Shown here: positions 44,889 through 53,782 of the stretch, piece by piece
How positions within the stretch are numbered: the first letter of the stretch is position 1
Layout of the letters: each line of letters opens with the position of its first letter
Assembly (NCBI GenBank): GCA_951812775.1
Contig: OX638326.1
Location: forward strand, 4,011,180 to 4,075,179
Source of the DNA: an uncultured Alphaproteobacteria bacterium
GTDB taxonomy: Bacteria > Pseudomonadota > Alphaproteobacteria > MPNO01 > UBA2964
Length of the DNA stretch: 64,000 nucleotides
Direction of reading: 5' to 3'
Notes under the pieces: model-generated
Told to the model about the DNA's origin: nothing
Seen by the model: only the letters and a program-made list of their open reading frames with translations
Databases searched by the model: none
Position numbers and translations under genes: made by a program

Positions 44889-45860
44889 ATGAAAATCCTA
44901 TTCGTAACTTCAACGCGGATTGGTGACGCAGTCCTTTCCACCTGTTTATTGAAGCATCTCGTCGATTCATATCCTCAGGCTTCCATTACCGTTGCCTGTG
45001 GTCCTTTGCCTGCCTCGTTGTTTGAAGCTGTGCCTGGGGTCGCGCGGGTAATACCGTTACGGAAACAGCCATTTGCCGGTCATTGGATGTTATTGTGGTC
45101 AAAAGTGATGGGGACGTCTTGGGATATCGTCGTCGACTTGCGCGCATCAGCGCTGGCATGGACATTGCGGGCGCGACAAAGAAAAACATTAAAAACTAGT
45201 GATAAAGGGGACAGTGTCCATCGCGTCGAAGAGCTCAGTAGATTTTTTGATCTACCGTCGCCTGCTGATCCAAAGCTGTGGTTGTCGGAAACTGCAGAGC
45301 GTAGAGCAGCGTCTATTTTTCCGGAAAATACACCTGTTATTGGATTGGGTGTCACGGCCAACTGGTTACCGAAAATCTGGCCGGCGCAGAACTTTGTTGA
45401 TTTGGCGGAGCGGTTAACCAGCTCGGCTGGCAAATTCGCTTCTGCTCAGATTGCGGTATTTGGGGCGAAAGAAGAGCGCGCGCTTGCACAACCGGTTCTT
45501 GATGGGCTTCCCACAAACCATTGCATCGATTTAGTGGGGCAAAGTGAACTTCCAACTATTGCCGCCTGCTTGGCAAGATGCGCAATTTTTATCGGTAATG
45601 ATTCAGGCCTTATGCATATGGCCGCGGCGGTTAAGACACCAACGGTAGGCCTGTTCGGGCCTAGCCCCGCACTCCGATATGCTCCGTGGGGCGCACATTG
45701 TGTCGCAGTGGAATCTTCTGAGAGTTATACGTATCTGGTTAATGCGCCCAATTTTGATCACCGGGCGACCGAAAACCTGATGGCGGGACTGTCAGTTGAC
45801 GCTGTCGAACAAGCCGCTCTTGGTCTGTGCGCGAGAATTGCGGAGACCAGCAATGGCTGA
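44889..45860 (+). CDS. Glycosyltransferase family 9 (heptosyltransferase-like)
   Basis: 323 residues. Seen: MKILFVTSTRIGDAVLSTCLLKHLVDSYP for the acceptor side, IGLGVTANWLPKIWPAQNFVDLAERL and the donor-binding GNDSGLMHMAAAVKTPTVGLFGPSPALRYAP. GT9 enzymes add ADP-heptose or similar donors to lipopolysaccharide core. First gene of a four-gene operon; the next gene starts 8 bp before its stop. A Thr-rather-than-Arg/Lys early loop suggests a variant acceptor, but this is weak. Confidence 0.88.
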   Translation: MKILFVTSTRIGDAVLSTCLLKHLVDSYPQASITVACGPLPASLFEAVPGVARVIPLRKQPFAGHWMLLWSKVMGTSWDIVVDLRASALAWTLRARQRKTLKTSDKGDSVHRVEELSRFFDLPSPADPKLWLSETAERRAASIFPENTPVIGLGVTANWLPKIWPAQNFVDLAERLTSSAGKFASAQIAVFGAKEERALAQPVLDGLPTNHCIDLVGQSELPTIAACLARCAIFIGNDSGLMHMAAAVKTPTVGLFGPSPALRYAPWGAHCVAVESSESYTYLVNAPNFDHRATENLMAGLSVDAVEQAALGLCARIAETSNG

Positions 45861-46887
45861 CATCGTTATGGCTGATGATGGTATTGCTTTCGATGGCAAC
45901 TCGCTCGAACGGGGTCCACTTGGCGGTGCTGAAACAGCTTTTATGTCGTTGGCCGTTGCGTTTGCGGGGCGCGGCCATAACGTCATGGTCAGAAATAAGT
46001 GCGTCTCGGCGATGGAAAGAGATCGCGTTTCCTGGGCACCGCTGGAGGGCAATATTCCCGAGGATTGTGATCTCTATATTGCCAATCGGAGCGACAAACT
46101 CCTGCTACTGGCCCGACAGGCGAAGCAGGCCGTCTTTTGGATACACAATCCGGCAAATTATTTGCTGAAATTTCGTTATCTTTCAAAATTGTGGCTCCGC
46201 CGCCCGCCAATTGTTTTTTCTGGCGCTTATCATGCCAACAGCTATCCGAAATGGGCACCGGATGGCGGACGCGAAATCATTCCCTACGGTATTTCCGAAG
46301 AATTTCGGACGACCTCACAACAAGATCGAATTCCGCCGCCGCGGGCTGTATTCACATCGAACCCGCAACGTGGCCTGTCCTGGCTGCTTGATGTTTGGCG
46401 TGATCATATTCATCCTGCAATGCCCGCAGCGGAACTTCACGTGTATTCAGGTGCCGCGACTTATGGTTCGCATGGCGCTTCGCGCGCGGCGCAGATGCAA
46501 CCTATTTTGGACAAGGCAATTTCTCTTCGGTCTTCCAACGTGATTCTTCATGATCCGGTGCCCAAAAAGGCTCTGGTTGATGTACTCGCTCAATCGAGAG
46601 TGCTGTTATATCGGGGGGATCCGGGGGAGACGTTTTGTCTTGCGGTTGGTGAAGCGCAGGCCGCCGGGATACCTGCTGTTGTGCAGGATATAGGCTGCGT
46701 CGCGGAAAGGGTGGAGCATGGTCGAACAGGGTTCGTCGAAAATAGCGATACTGGTTTTGCTCAGGCATCACTCAAACTGCTAGAAGATGATGCGTTGTGG
46801 AGAAGGCAAAACACCACAGCATTGGAAACACAAAGGCAATGGAGTTGGGATGATGCAGCCGCGTCATTTGAGAGGTTGATACCTTGA
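45853..46887 (+). CDS. Glycosyltransferase family 4-like protein
   Basis: 344 residues from ATG 45853, which overlaps the GT9 stop by 8 bp; an open start at 45796 would overlap far more. Seen: ERGPLGGAETAFMSLAVAFAGRGH, FTSNPQRGLSWLLDVW, and the donor site YRGDPGETFCLAVGEAQAAGIPAVV with the E-x7-E arrangement. A GT-B retaining transferase using a nucleotide sugar. TGATG links its stop to the next gene. Confidence 0.87.
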   Translation: MADIVMADDGIAFDGNSLERGPLGGAETAFMSLAVAFAGRGHNVMVRNKCVSAMERDRVSWAPLEGNIPEDCDLYIANRSDKLLLLARQAKQAVFWIHNPANYLLKFRYLSKLWLRRPPIVFSGAYHANSYPKWAPDGGREIIPYGISEEFRTTSQQDRIPPPRAVFTSNPQRGLSWLLDVWRDHIHPAMPAAELHVYSGAATYGSHGASRAAQMQPILDKAISLRSSNVILHDPVPKKALVDVLAQSRVLLYRGDPGETFCLAVGEAQAAGIPAVVQDIGCVAERVEHGRTGFVENSDTGFAQASLKLLEDDALWRRQNTTALETQRQWSWDDAAASFERLIP

Positions 46888-47927
46888 TGCGTGTCTTGCA
46901 TCTCATGGCCGGCGCAGATGTAGGCGGCGCTGAAACCTTCTTCGAACGCCTTATTGTCGCATTGCAAAAAACGGCGATTGACCAAAGGCTTGTTATTCGA
47001 CCATCGCCTGATAGAGAAACGCTGTTAAAAGAAGCGGCGGTCGAGTTTTCGACGGCGCCATTCGGTGGCTGGCTCGATTTCGCAACCCCGCGAATACTAA
47101 AGCAGGAAATCGGGTTGTTCAGTCCGGATATTGTTGTCAGCTGGATGAACAGACCAACGCGCTTTGTTCCGCAACAAACGGAGAAAGATAGAAAACAGTT
47201 TATCCATGTCGGGACCCCACGCGGGTATTACACGCCCAAATATTATAAAAATTGTCGGCACCTGATTGTAACGACGAAAGATCTGGCAAAATTTTATTAT
47301 AATCATGGCAGAGCTGCTGAGCAGATATCCGTCATACCCAATTTTGCACCTGATAGCCGTGGGGAACCGGTTGCACGGGCACAATATGATACGCCGGCAA
47401 AGGCACCTCTACTGCTTGCCCTTGGTCGTCTCCACAAGAACAAAGGGTTCGATGTACTCCTGAAGGCGATGCTCGATTTGCCGGATCATTATTTATGGCT
47501 TGGTGGGGCAGGGCCACTGGAACAGGAATTAAAAGGGCTGGCCTTTACCCTTGGTGTTGCTGAACGGGTACGCTTCTTGGGGTGGGTAGATGATCCTGCG
47601 CCGCTGTATGCCGCCGCCGACATTTTTATGTGTTCTTCGCGACACGAACCGTTTGGCAATATAATTATTGAGGCATGGCTGAATGCCACACCGGTTATCG
47701 CAGCGGCAAGCGAGGGCCCGGTGTCTTTGATAGAAGATGGCGAAACCGGTTTTATCGTTCCCAACGAGGATGCCGCAGCGCTTTCTGCTGGTGTTAGAAA
47801 ACTGCGTGGCGATCCAGCATTGATGGCGCGGCTTGCAGACAATGGACGGAGGAGATACGAAGACGCCTTTACGGAGGAACAGGTCGTCGGCCAGTATCTT
47901 GATCTGTTTGAAAGGCTTTCTGGCTGA
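46887..47927 (+). CDS. Glycosyltransferase family 4 protein
   Basis: 346 residues. Seen: MRVLHLMAGADVGGAETFFERLIVAL, ALGRLHKNKGFDVLLKAM, LGWVDDPAPLYAAADIFMCSSRHEPFGNIIIEAW. The last segment carries the E-x7-E-like donor motif. Start ATG overlaps the previous stop and its TGA overlaps the asnB ATG, both as TGATG, so the operon is translationally coupled. Probably adds a sugar to LPS core or an exopolysaccharide. Confidence 0.9.
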   Translation: MRVLHLMAGADVGGAETFFERLIVALQKTAIDQRLVIRPSPDRETLLKEAAVEFSTAPFGGWLDFATPRILKQEIGLFSPDIVVSWMNRPTRFVPQQTEKDRKQFIHVGTPRGYYTPKYYKNCRHLIVTTKDLAKFYYNHGRAAEQISVIPNFAPDSRGEPVARAQYDTPAKAPLLLALGRLHKNKGFDVLLKAMLDLPDHYLWLGGAGPLEQELKGLAFTLGVAERVRFLGWVDDPAPLYAAADIFMCSSRHEPFGNIIIEAWLNATPVIAAASEGPVSLIEDGETGFIVPNEDAAALSAGVRKLRGDPALMARLADNGRRRYEDAFTEEQVVGQYLDLFERLSG

Positions 47928-49687
47928 TGTGCGGTATCAACGGCATCATGACGGCGTCTGGCGCACTACCGGATCGCAGCACCATCACCGCAATGCAAAA
48001 CGCCCTGACACATCGCGGGCCCGATGGAGAAGGGCTGCATTTTGAAGGTAATGTCGGGATGGCTCATCGCCGTCTCGCCATCATCGATCTTGAAACAGGC
48101 GATCAACCCCTCAGTCTCGAAAACGGCACCACGCTGATCGCCAATGCCGAAATCTACAATTACCTTGAGCTAAAGGACGAGCTGAAAGAGACGCGTTTTT
48201 CGACCGCCTCAGACTGCGAGGTGCCGCTTCATTTGTACGCTAAGCATGGTGAAAACTATGCCGAACATTTGCGGGGAATGTATGCGATAGCGATACATGA
48301 TCCCGAGCGCCGCCGTCTGGTTCTGTCGCGGGATCCGTTTGGTATCAAGCAGCTATACTATACCGAAGGACCCTTTGGATTTGCTTTCGCTTCCGAACCG
48401 CAGACGCTCCTGGCATCCGGGTTGGTGTCAGCAGATATTCGTCGCAATGCGGCCGAAGAACTGCTTCAGCTTCAATTCACAACCGGCCAGGAAACCGTTC
48501 TTTCAAATATCTTTCGTGTCCTGCCGGGGGAAACCATCATTGTTGAAGCGGGCCGCCTTGTGCAGCGGTTTCGGCGTTCAGCTCTGCCGGATGGGCCACC
48601 GGAAGATGTCGATGAAACGGAGGCGCTTCAGCGCGTTGAAGGGGCCTTGTTGAATAGTGTGGATGTGCATCAGCGCAGCGATGTTCCCTATGGCATGTTC
48701 CTGTCAGGCGGAATCGACTCATCGGCAGTGTTGGCTATGATGGCCCGATTGAATGATCAACCCGTCAAGGCATTTACGGTCGGATTTTCAGATACGGCGG
48801 CGGCAGATGAACGTTCTGACGCTGCGGCCATCGCGCAGGCCCTAGGTGCTGAACATATTGAGGTTGATTTTACGGAACAGGATTTCTGGTCGACAGTCCC
48901 GATGGTAACCCGCGCCATGGATGACCCGGTCGCGGACTATGCAGAACTGCCGACCTATAAGTTGGCGGCGACGGCAGGCCAGGATCTAAAAGTCATTCTG
49001 TGCGGCGAAGGCGGCGATGAGTTGTTCGGCGGTTATGGCCGTTATCGGTCAGCTATCCGGCCATGGTGGTGCCATCGCCGGGCGATGCGGTCGCGTGGCG
49101 CGCTCGATGGCATGCATATTCTCCGTGAGGATTCGAGGGACTGGCGTAGCGGGGTTGCGGCGAGCGAGACCGTTGCGGCCTCATCCGGCCGCAGCCACCT
49201 GCAAACCGCTCAGGCAACAGATTGCGCCGACTGGCTGCCACATGATCTGCTGATCAAGCTTGATAGATGTCTCATGGCGCATGGGGTGGAAGGGCGCACA
49301 CCCATGCTGGATCCCGCTATTGCCGAAGCGGTTTTCCGCCTGCCGGATTCCCTGAAGATCAAGGGTCGGACCGGTAAATGGATTTTACGAAAATGGCTTG
49401 CCGATATCGTGCCTGAGGCCCAACCGTTTTCCCGTAAACGTGGTTTCACCGTGCCGGTCGGGGAATGGATCATTCGCAAAGGGGATGTTCTGGGGCCATT
49501 GGTAGCCCGTCAGGCCGGGATCACCGAGCTCTGTCAGCCGGATCGCGTCGAAGCCATTTTCAAGAGTACCCGCCGGCGCGCCGGATTTGCCGCATGGGTC
49601 CTCCTGTTTTATGCCATTTGGCATCGCCAGCATGTCGAAGGATTTACCGGCGAAGGTGACGTATTTGCTGTTCTGGGCAACGGATAA
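47927..49687 (+). CDS. Glutamine-hydrolysing asparagine synthetase (AsnB-type)
   Basis: 586 residues. Seen: N-terminal nucleophile MCGINGIM (Cys2), HRGPDGEGLHF, RLAIIDLETGDQPL, and the ATP-binding loop LSGGIDSSAVLAMM, with GEGGDELFGGYGRY later. Start directly on the previous gene's stop. In polysaccharide loci AsnB-type enzymes amidate sugar acids instead of making asparagine, and the coupling to three glycosyltransferases supports that here (inference). Length is close to normal; the C-terminus GRTGKWILRKWLADIVPEAQPFSRKRGF is complete. Confidence 0.88.
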   Translation: MCGINGIMTASGALPDRSTITAMQNALTHRGPDGEGLHFEGNVGMAHRRLAIIDLETGDQPLSLENGTTLIANAEIYNYLELKDELKETRFSTASDCEVPLHLYAKHGENYAEHLRGMYAIAIHDPERRRLVLSRDPFGIKQLYYTEGPFGFAFASEPQTLLASGLVSADIRRNAAEELLQLQFTTGQETVLSNIFRVLPGETIIVEAGRLVQRFRRSALPDGPPEDVDETEALQRVEGALLNSVDVHQRSDVPYGMFLSGGIDSSAVLAMMARLNDQPVKAFTVGFSDTAAADERSDAAAIAQALGAEHIEVDFTEQDFWSTVPMVTRAMDDPVADYAELPTYKLAATAGQDLKVILCGEGGDELFGGYGRYRSAIRPWWCHRRAMRSRGALDGMHILREDSRDWRSGVAASETVAASSGRSHLQTAQATDCADWLPHDLLIKLDRCLMAHGVEGRTPMLDPAIAEAVFRLPDSLKIKGRTGKWILRKWLADIVPEAQPFSRKRGFTVPVGEWIIRKGDVLGPLVARQAGITELCQPDRVEAIFKSTRRRAGFAAWVLLFYAIWHRQHVEGFTGEGDVFAVLGNG

Positions 49688-49768
49688 ATCGATCAAACAT
49701 TAACAGAGCCTTTACGCTGAACTGCTGCTATTTACGACTTGTTGCAGTATTCGTAGTGAGGGCCGGTT

Positions 49769-50038
49769 ATGGCCGAGTTTAGAAGTTCCCGTGTGATCGT
49801 TCCGGCGTTGGTCGCCGTATCTGTTCTGATTTCTGCCTGTTCCAACCCGTATCTTGAGAGATTGCGGGCCGAGTTTGGCTGGACCGAAGGCCGTATGACC
49901 GAGGATGGTTGGCTAAAAAGCCGCGAGATCCCGCCGGATGCAATCTATTGCTATAAAACCATGGCGAAGCCCAACTGCTTTAAGACCCCCAAACCGGGTC
50001 AGGAGCACCGGCTGGTCAGCGAATACGAAAACGCCTAA
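49769..50038 (+). CDS. Small predicted lipoprotein
   Basis: 89 residues. Seen: signal peptide ending in the lipobox LISAC (Cys at residue 24), then mature CSNPYLERLRAEFGWTEGRMTEDGWLKSREIPPDAIYCYKTMAKPNCFKTP. Two further cysteines may pair. Similar short alphaproteobacterial lipoproteins exist, function unknown. GTTATGG start with GAGGG upstream. A 10-bp tandem repeat (AAGCCGCAGT type) follows its stop at about 50038-50060. Confidence 0.7.
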   Translation: MAEFRSSRVIVPALVAVSVLISACSNPYLERLRAEFGWTEGRMTEDGWLKSREIPPDAIYCYKTMAKPNCFKTPKPGQEHRLVSEYENA

Positions 50039-50088
50039 AAGCCGCAGTAAGCCGCAGATAAATTAAAGAACCTGATGAACGCGCAGAT

Positions 50089-50328
50089 TTAGGCGGCGCG
50101 TTGCTCGCTCTTGAGCGTCATCAGTTTTGCCGCCGCGGCATGGATGAAATCTATGTTCTGTCGTTTCTCAACACTGCCAGACCCACCCTGGCTCGTCAGA
50201 ACAATTTCGAGGGTTTGATACAGCCCGCTGGCGGCATCAACATTACCCTGAGAACACGCCATATCGAAGGCATCGACAATATGATCACTGAGTCTGCGCT
50301 TATATTCACGAGCTGGGTTCTCTGTCAT
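50089..50328 (-). CDS. Small hypothetical protein
   Basis: 79 residues beginning MTENPAREYKRRLSDHIVDAFDMACSQG and ending AAAAKLMTLKSEQRAA; soluble and helical, coiled-coil-like with a middle QTLEIVLTSQGG. No motif or family recognised. ATG 50328 is preceded (minus strand) by an AGGCGAT stretch. Isolated from its neighbours; divergent from the VOC gene. Confidence 0.55.
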   Translation of the reverse strand: MTENPAREYKRRLSDHIVDAFDMACSQGNVDAASGLYQTLEIVLTSQGGSGSVEKRQNIDFIHAAAAKLMTLKSEQRAA

Positions 50329-50502
50329 GGCATCGCCTAATCGTCAGTTAACGTTGCTGTCATCCTGACAGAAATTGGCTAAGCAATCGTGAAGAGGCGC
50401 GACGGAAAAAGAGCCGTTAATCTTTCCGTTTACCACCCTGATATTTGTGTCAATATAACCGCAAAATTCGGCAGCATCGGTCAAATCACACGGGAGCGGA
50501 AG

Positions 50503-51030
50503 ATGTCAGAATTACCGAAAATGAGTTTTGGCCATCTCGGGATAAATGTCATCGATATCGACAAGATGGCGGATTTCTACACCAAAGTTATGGGCTTCAA
50601 GATCACGGATCGCGGGCAGGGCGGCAAGGCTGAGCTGGTGTTCCTGAGTCGTAATCCCGAAGAACATCATCAGATCGTTATGGCCAACACCCGCAAGGAA
50701 GGCGAGCCCTCTACGATCAACCAGATTTCTTTCAAGGTGAATGACTTCTCCGAAGTGCGTCAGGCCTATGACCATGCGGTCGCCGCCGGGTGTGAGGGCA
50801 TCGAACCGGTAGATCATGGCTCTGCCCTGTCGGTGTATTTCCGCGATCCGGAAGACAACCGGCTTGAGGTTTATATGGCGACGCCATGGTATATCGCGCA
50901 GCCGCATCGTCAGTTGATCGATTTCGACAAAACGGATGAGGAAGTGTGGAAGGCGTGTGAGGAAAAATGCCTCGCCGATCCGACCTATCAGCCGATGGAT
51001 GAGTGGAAGGCCGAATTCGCCGCTTCCTGA
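50503..51030 (+). CDS. VOC-family protein, extradiol dioxygenase-like
   Basis: 175 residues from ATG 50503 with GGGAGCGGA upstream; the 114 bp of open frame before it is not needed. Seen: FGHLGINVIDIDKMADFYTKVMGFKI, HHQIVMANTRKE, INQISFKVNDFSEVRQAYD and YFRDPEDNRLEVYM with the usual His and Glu ligands. Resembles small catechol-2,3-dioxygenase-type proteins. C-terminal helical tail PTYQPMDEWKAEFAAS. Its last 43 bp overlap the convergent nitronate monooxygenase gene. Confidence 0.83.
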   Translation: MSELPKMSFGHLGINVIDIDKMADFYTKVMGFKITDRGQGGKAELVFLSRNPEEHHQIVMANTRKEGEPSTINQISFKVNDFSEVRQAYDHAVAAGCEGIEPVDHGSALSVYFRDPEDNRLEVYMATPWYIAQPHRQLIDFDKTDEEVWKACEEKCLADPTYQPMDEWKAEFAAS

Positions 51031-52076
51031 TATTCCGCCACAATCTGCTCAATCAGTTCGGCCGCCGGTAGACCCCGGCTGAGTGCTGCTGCCTGTCCGC
51101 ACCACATCGACATGAAATCTGTATCATCGACCTTGCCAGCGGCCGCCCGCAGGCTGCCGGTCAACGTGTTCTGAAGCGGGAAGGGCAGCACCGGCGCCCC
51201 TGAGGACTCCATTTCTGTGATAAAGCGGTTGCGCAACCCCCGCGCCGGACGGCCAGAGAATGTTCTGGTCATGACCGTGTTGTCGCCCTCGACATTCAGC
51301 AAAGCTTGCTGAAAAGATGGATGCACGTCGGCTTCCGGGCAGGTGAGAAAGGCGGTGCCCATCTGTACCCCACAGGCACCGAGTGCCAGGGCGGCAGCAA
51401 GCCCGCGACCATCCATGATGCCACCCGCCGCAATGATCGGGGTCGAGACGGCATTGGTCAGCTGGGTGATCTGACTCATCGTGCCGGTCATCGAGTCCTG
51501 CCAGTCACCGATCCAGGTCGTGCGATGGCCACCGGCCTCCGAGCCCTGCGCGATAATGAAATCAATCCCGGCAGCTTCGGCCTCCAGCGCCTCGGCGACC
51601 GAGGTAGCTGACGCGGCGGTGATAATGCCGGCATCCTTGATCTCGGCGATAACCGGTTGAGAGCCATGCCCGAGATGGAAGGAGCTCAGCTTAATGCCGC
51701 CCTCAATAACCGCTTCGACCTGCTCCTCAATATCGGGCATGACATTGCTGACACTGTCCGGCGGGGTGACACCAAACTGCGCAAAATACTCGGCAATGGC
51801 CGCAGTCGCGGCGGCGATTTCAGCCTCGGTAACCAGCGGGTCTTCCGGGACAAACAGGTTGATGCCAAAGCCTTTATTGGTCCGACTCTGCAGCTCCCCC
51901 ACCATATCGCGGATCGCAGCACCATTGAGATAAGCCGCGCCAAACTGCCCAAACGCCCCCGCATCGGAGACCGCGCTCACCAGCTCAGGCGTCGTCGGCC
52001 CGCCCGCCATCGGGGCGAGCAGGATCGGAATGTCGATGCCGAGGGCATCGGTGAGGGCGGTGGAGAAAGAGGTCAT
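50988..52076 (-). CDS. Nitronate monooxygenase/2-nitropropane dioxygenase-like flavoprotein
   Basis: 362 residues. Seen: [55 protein letters not shown] for the FMN phosphate region, and PIIAAGGIMDGRGLAAALALGACGVQMGTAFLTCPEADVH. These are the NMO family markers. It oxidises nitronates or related substrates with FMN and O2. Intact. Overlaps the VOC gene tail to tail. Confidence 0.88.
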   Translation of the reverse strand: MTSFSTALTDALGIDIPILLAPMAGGPTTPELVSAVSDAGAFGQFGAAYLNGAAIRDMVGELQSRTNKGFGINLFVPEDPLVTEAEIAAATAAIAEYFAQFGVTPPDSVSNVMPDIEEQVEAVIEGGIKLSSFHLGHGSQPVIAEIKDAGIITAASATSVAEALEAEAAGIDFIIAQGSEAGGHRTTWIGDWQDSMTGTMSQITQLTNAVSTPIIAAGGIMDGRGLAAALALGACGVQMGTAFLTCPEADVHPSFQQALLNVEGDNTVMTRTFSGRPARGLRNRFITEMESSGAPVLPFPLQNTLTGSLRAAAGKVDDTDFMSMWCGQAAALSRGLPAAELIEQIVAEYQEAANSAFHSSIG

Positions 52077-52237
52077 GTGGTGAAGAGTAGGTCAGTACCT
52101 GTTCAATGAAAATGGAGGAATGACCAATAAGTTAAAATCAAATTTTGTACTTGGATTTTAGGACTCTTCTTTTACGCCTGGTATTCTCAATTTCAATAAA
52201 AAACCGGGACAGAAATAAACTCTTGAATTTCCAATGA

Positions 52238-53191
52238 TCATCCGTTGGGTAGTGAGAGAGTTTTGCCCTCTTCATATTTGTACGACTTTTTTCCAAAAAC
52301 GATATTCTGTTTTCGAACCCAATTCTTGCGATCACCTTTTATTCTTATCTTGTAACCGATTGCTTTCTTTTCGAATTTTGGTTGCCATACCCATGTGTCA
52401 TTACCCTGATATTCAAAACTTCCCCAGAAAATATCGGCACCAACATATCCTGTAGTACCCGCAGGACGGGTAAACGTAGCCAGTCTAATAAATTGAACAC
52501 TTTCTTCCGATAAGTTCTTCCAAAAGGCACTCCAGTGATAAAAACTGTAATTGTATATATTGTTTATAAATCCTTTATCCCTGTATTCATTCCATTTTAT
52601 TCTTCTTAAGTTTATTTTTTTTATTAAAATATCTTTGTAATTAAAATTTTTGTCTTTCTTTTTGAAAGCTGAAACTTCGATAAAAGATGGATCGTCTATA
52701 TCATCGGTCAATACTATTGCAGGTGGCCGGTAGTATGATTGTTTTTCGTAATACTTTGAGTGACAAACTCGACCTACTGGATCGATAACGACCCAGCGTT
52801 TTTCACCTATTTTGTGCTGAACGATTGCAGAGGCATCTTGCTGCCATCGCGTGGACATAAATCCATCACAGCCGCTGCCTGTACAAATTTCATCTTTTGT
52901 GCACCAGACGTCTCTACTCAGATTGACCGATTTTCCTTCGACCTCAGCCTCAACCATCACGCGAACCGGATACCAACCCACCAGCCCCTTGCCGAAATCA
53001 AACAAAGTGAAAAGTTTGAAAATACAAAATATGCCAAGACCAAGCACCATTCCACCGAGCCAGGGGCTGAGAAATGGACGGGTTTCAGGAGGACGCCGAC
53101 AGAAGATAATATTAATCGTCAAGCCATAAATTATCCGCAAAGCGATGAGGCTCGGGATAACGTAAAATATGGTGATGATTAAAAGAGACAT
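52238..53191 (-). CDS. AT-rich hypothetical membrane-anchored protein
   Basis: 317 residues from ATG 53191, preceded by GGAGGAGATT. Two membrane segments (SLLIITIFYVIPSLIALRIIYGL and WLGGMVLGLGIFCIFKLFTLF), then a large domain rich in Lys, Tyr, Ile and Asn (WCTKDEICTGSGCDG; KKKDKNFNYKDILIKKINL). Base composition is clearly more AT-rich than its neighbours, especially 52.2-52.9 kb, which suggests recent acquisition. No family recognised. Adjacent GFA pseudogene ends 1 bp upstream of its start. Confidence 0.65.
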   Translation of the reverse strand: MSLLIITIFYVIPSLIALRIIYGLTINIIFCRRPPETRPFLSPWLGGMVLGLGIFCIFKLFTLFDFGKGLVGWYPVRVMVEAEVEGKSVNLSRDVWCTKDEICTGSGCDGFMSTRWQQDASAIVQHKIGEKRWVVIDPVGRVCHSKYYEKQSYYRPPAIVLTDDIDDPSFIEVSAFKKKDKNFNYKDILIKKINLRRIKWNEYRDKGFINNIYNYSFYHWSAFWKNLSEESVQFIRLATFTRPAGTTGYVGADIFWGSFEYQGNDTWVWQPKFEKKAIGYKIRIKGDRKNWVRKQNIVFGKKSYKYEEGKTLSLPNG

Positions 53192-53192
53192 T

Positions 53193-53684
53193 CTAAATCT
53201 CCTCCAACAAGCCCTGCCGCCTGTGCCAATCTTCAATGCCTTCATCGGGGTATTGATCGAACTGCTTGTCACCGTCCGGGACCTCTACCCAGTCGACCTT
53301 GTGTTCCATCATCATGTGGCGGATTTCGGAGGGTTTGGGCAGCGGTGTGTCGATGGCGGAGGCGAAGGGGTAGAACCACTGGCCGTGCTTTTCGTTGTAG
53401 TTCCACAGCATGGTGCCGCAATGGCCACAGAAGCTGCGACGGGAAAAGCCGAGACCGTCTTCGTCATAGACGTCGCGGTCGTTTTGCCGGAACGATAGAC
53501 CTTGATGTGCTCCTCGCCCTTGATCTTTCTGGTGTCGGTTTCCGCCATGATGTTAATGGCATAGCTGCCACCGCCATCGAGCTTGCGGCACACCGAGCAG
53601 TAGCATTTGTTGAACGGGTAGGGGGGTGCGGGACTCGCAGCTGAACTTTACTTTGCCGCAATGGCAGGAGCCTTTGAGATGCAT
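53193..53684 (-). pseudogene. GFA-family (glutathione-dependent formaldehyde-activating-like) protein, frameshifted
   Basis: Reads as a GFA protein across three frames: MHLKGSCHCGKVKFSCES, then CRKLDGGGSYAINIMAETDTRK, then FCGHCGTMLWNYNEKHGQWFYPFASA to the stop at 53193. Breaks: one extra C in the six-C run near 53630 and one base lost near 53481. The zinc cysteines (C-x-C, C-x2-C and CGHCG) survive in the pieces. Both lesions are in or near homopolymers, so sequencing error cannot be ruled out. Confidence 0.75.
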
Positions 53685-53782
53685 GATGATTCTCCATAGT
53701 GGCTGGTTGGTACCATTGTGGCAGATGAATTTGCGCCGTCCAGCAGGGACGTTAACCAGTTCTTTACCAAATTAAAGTTTTC

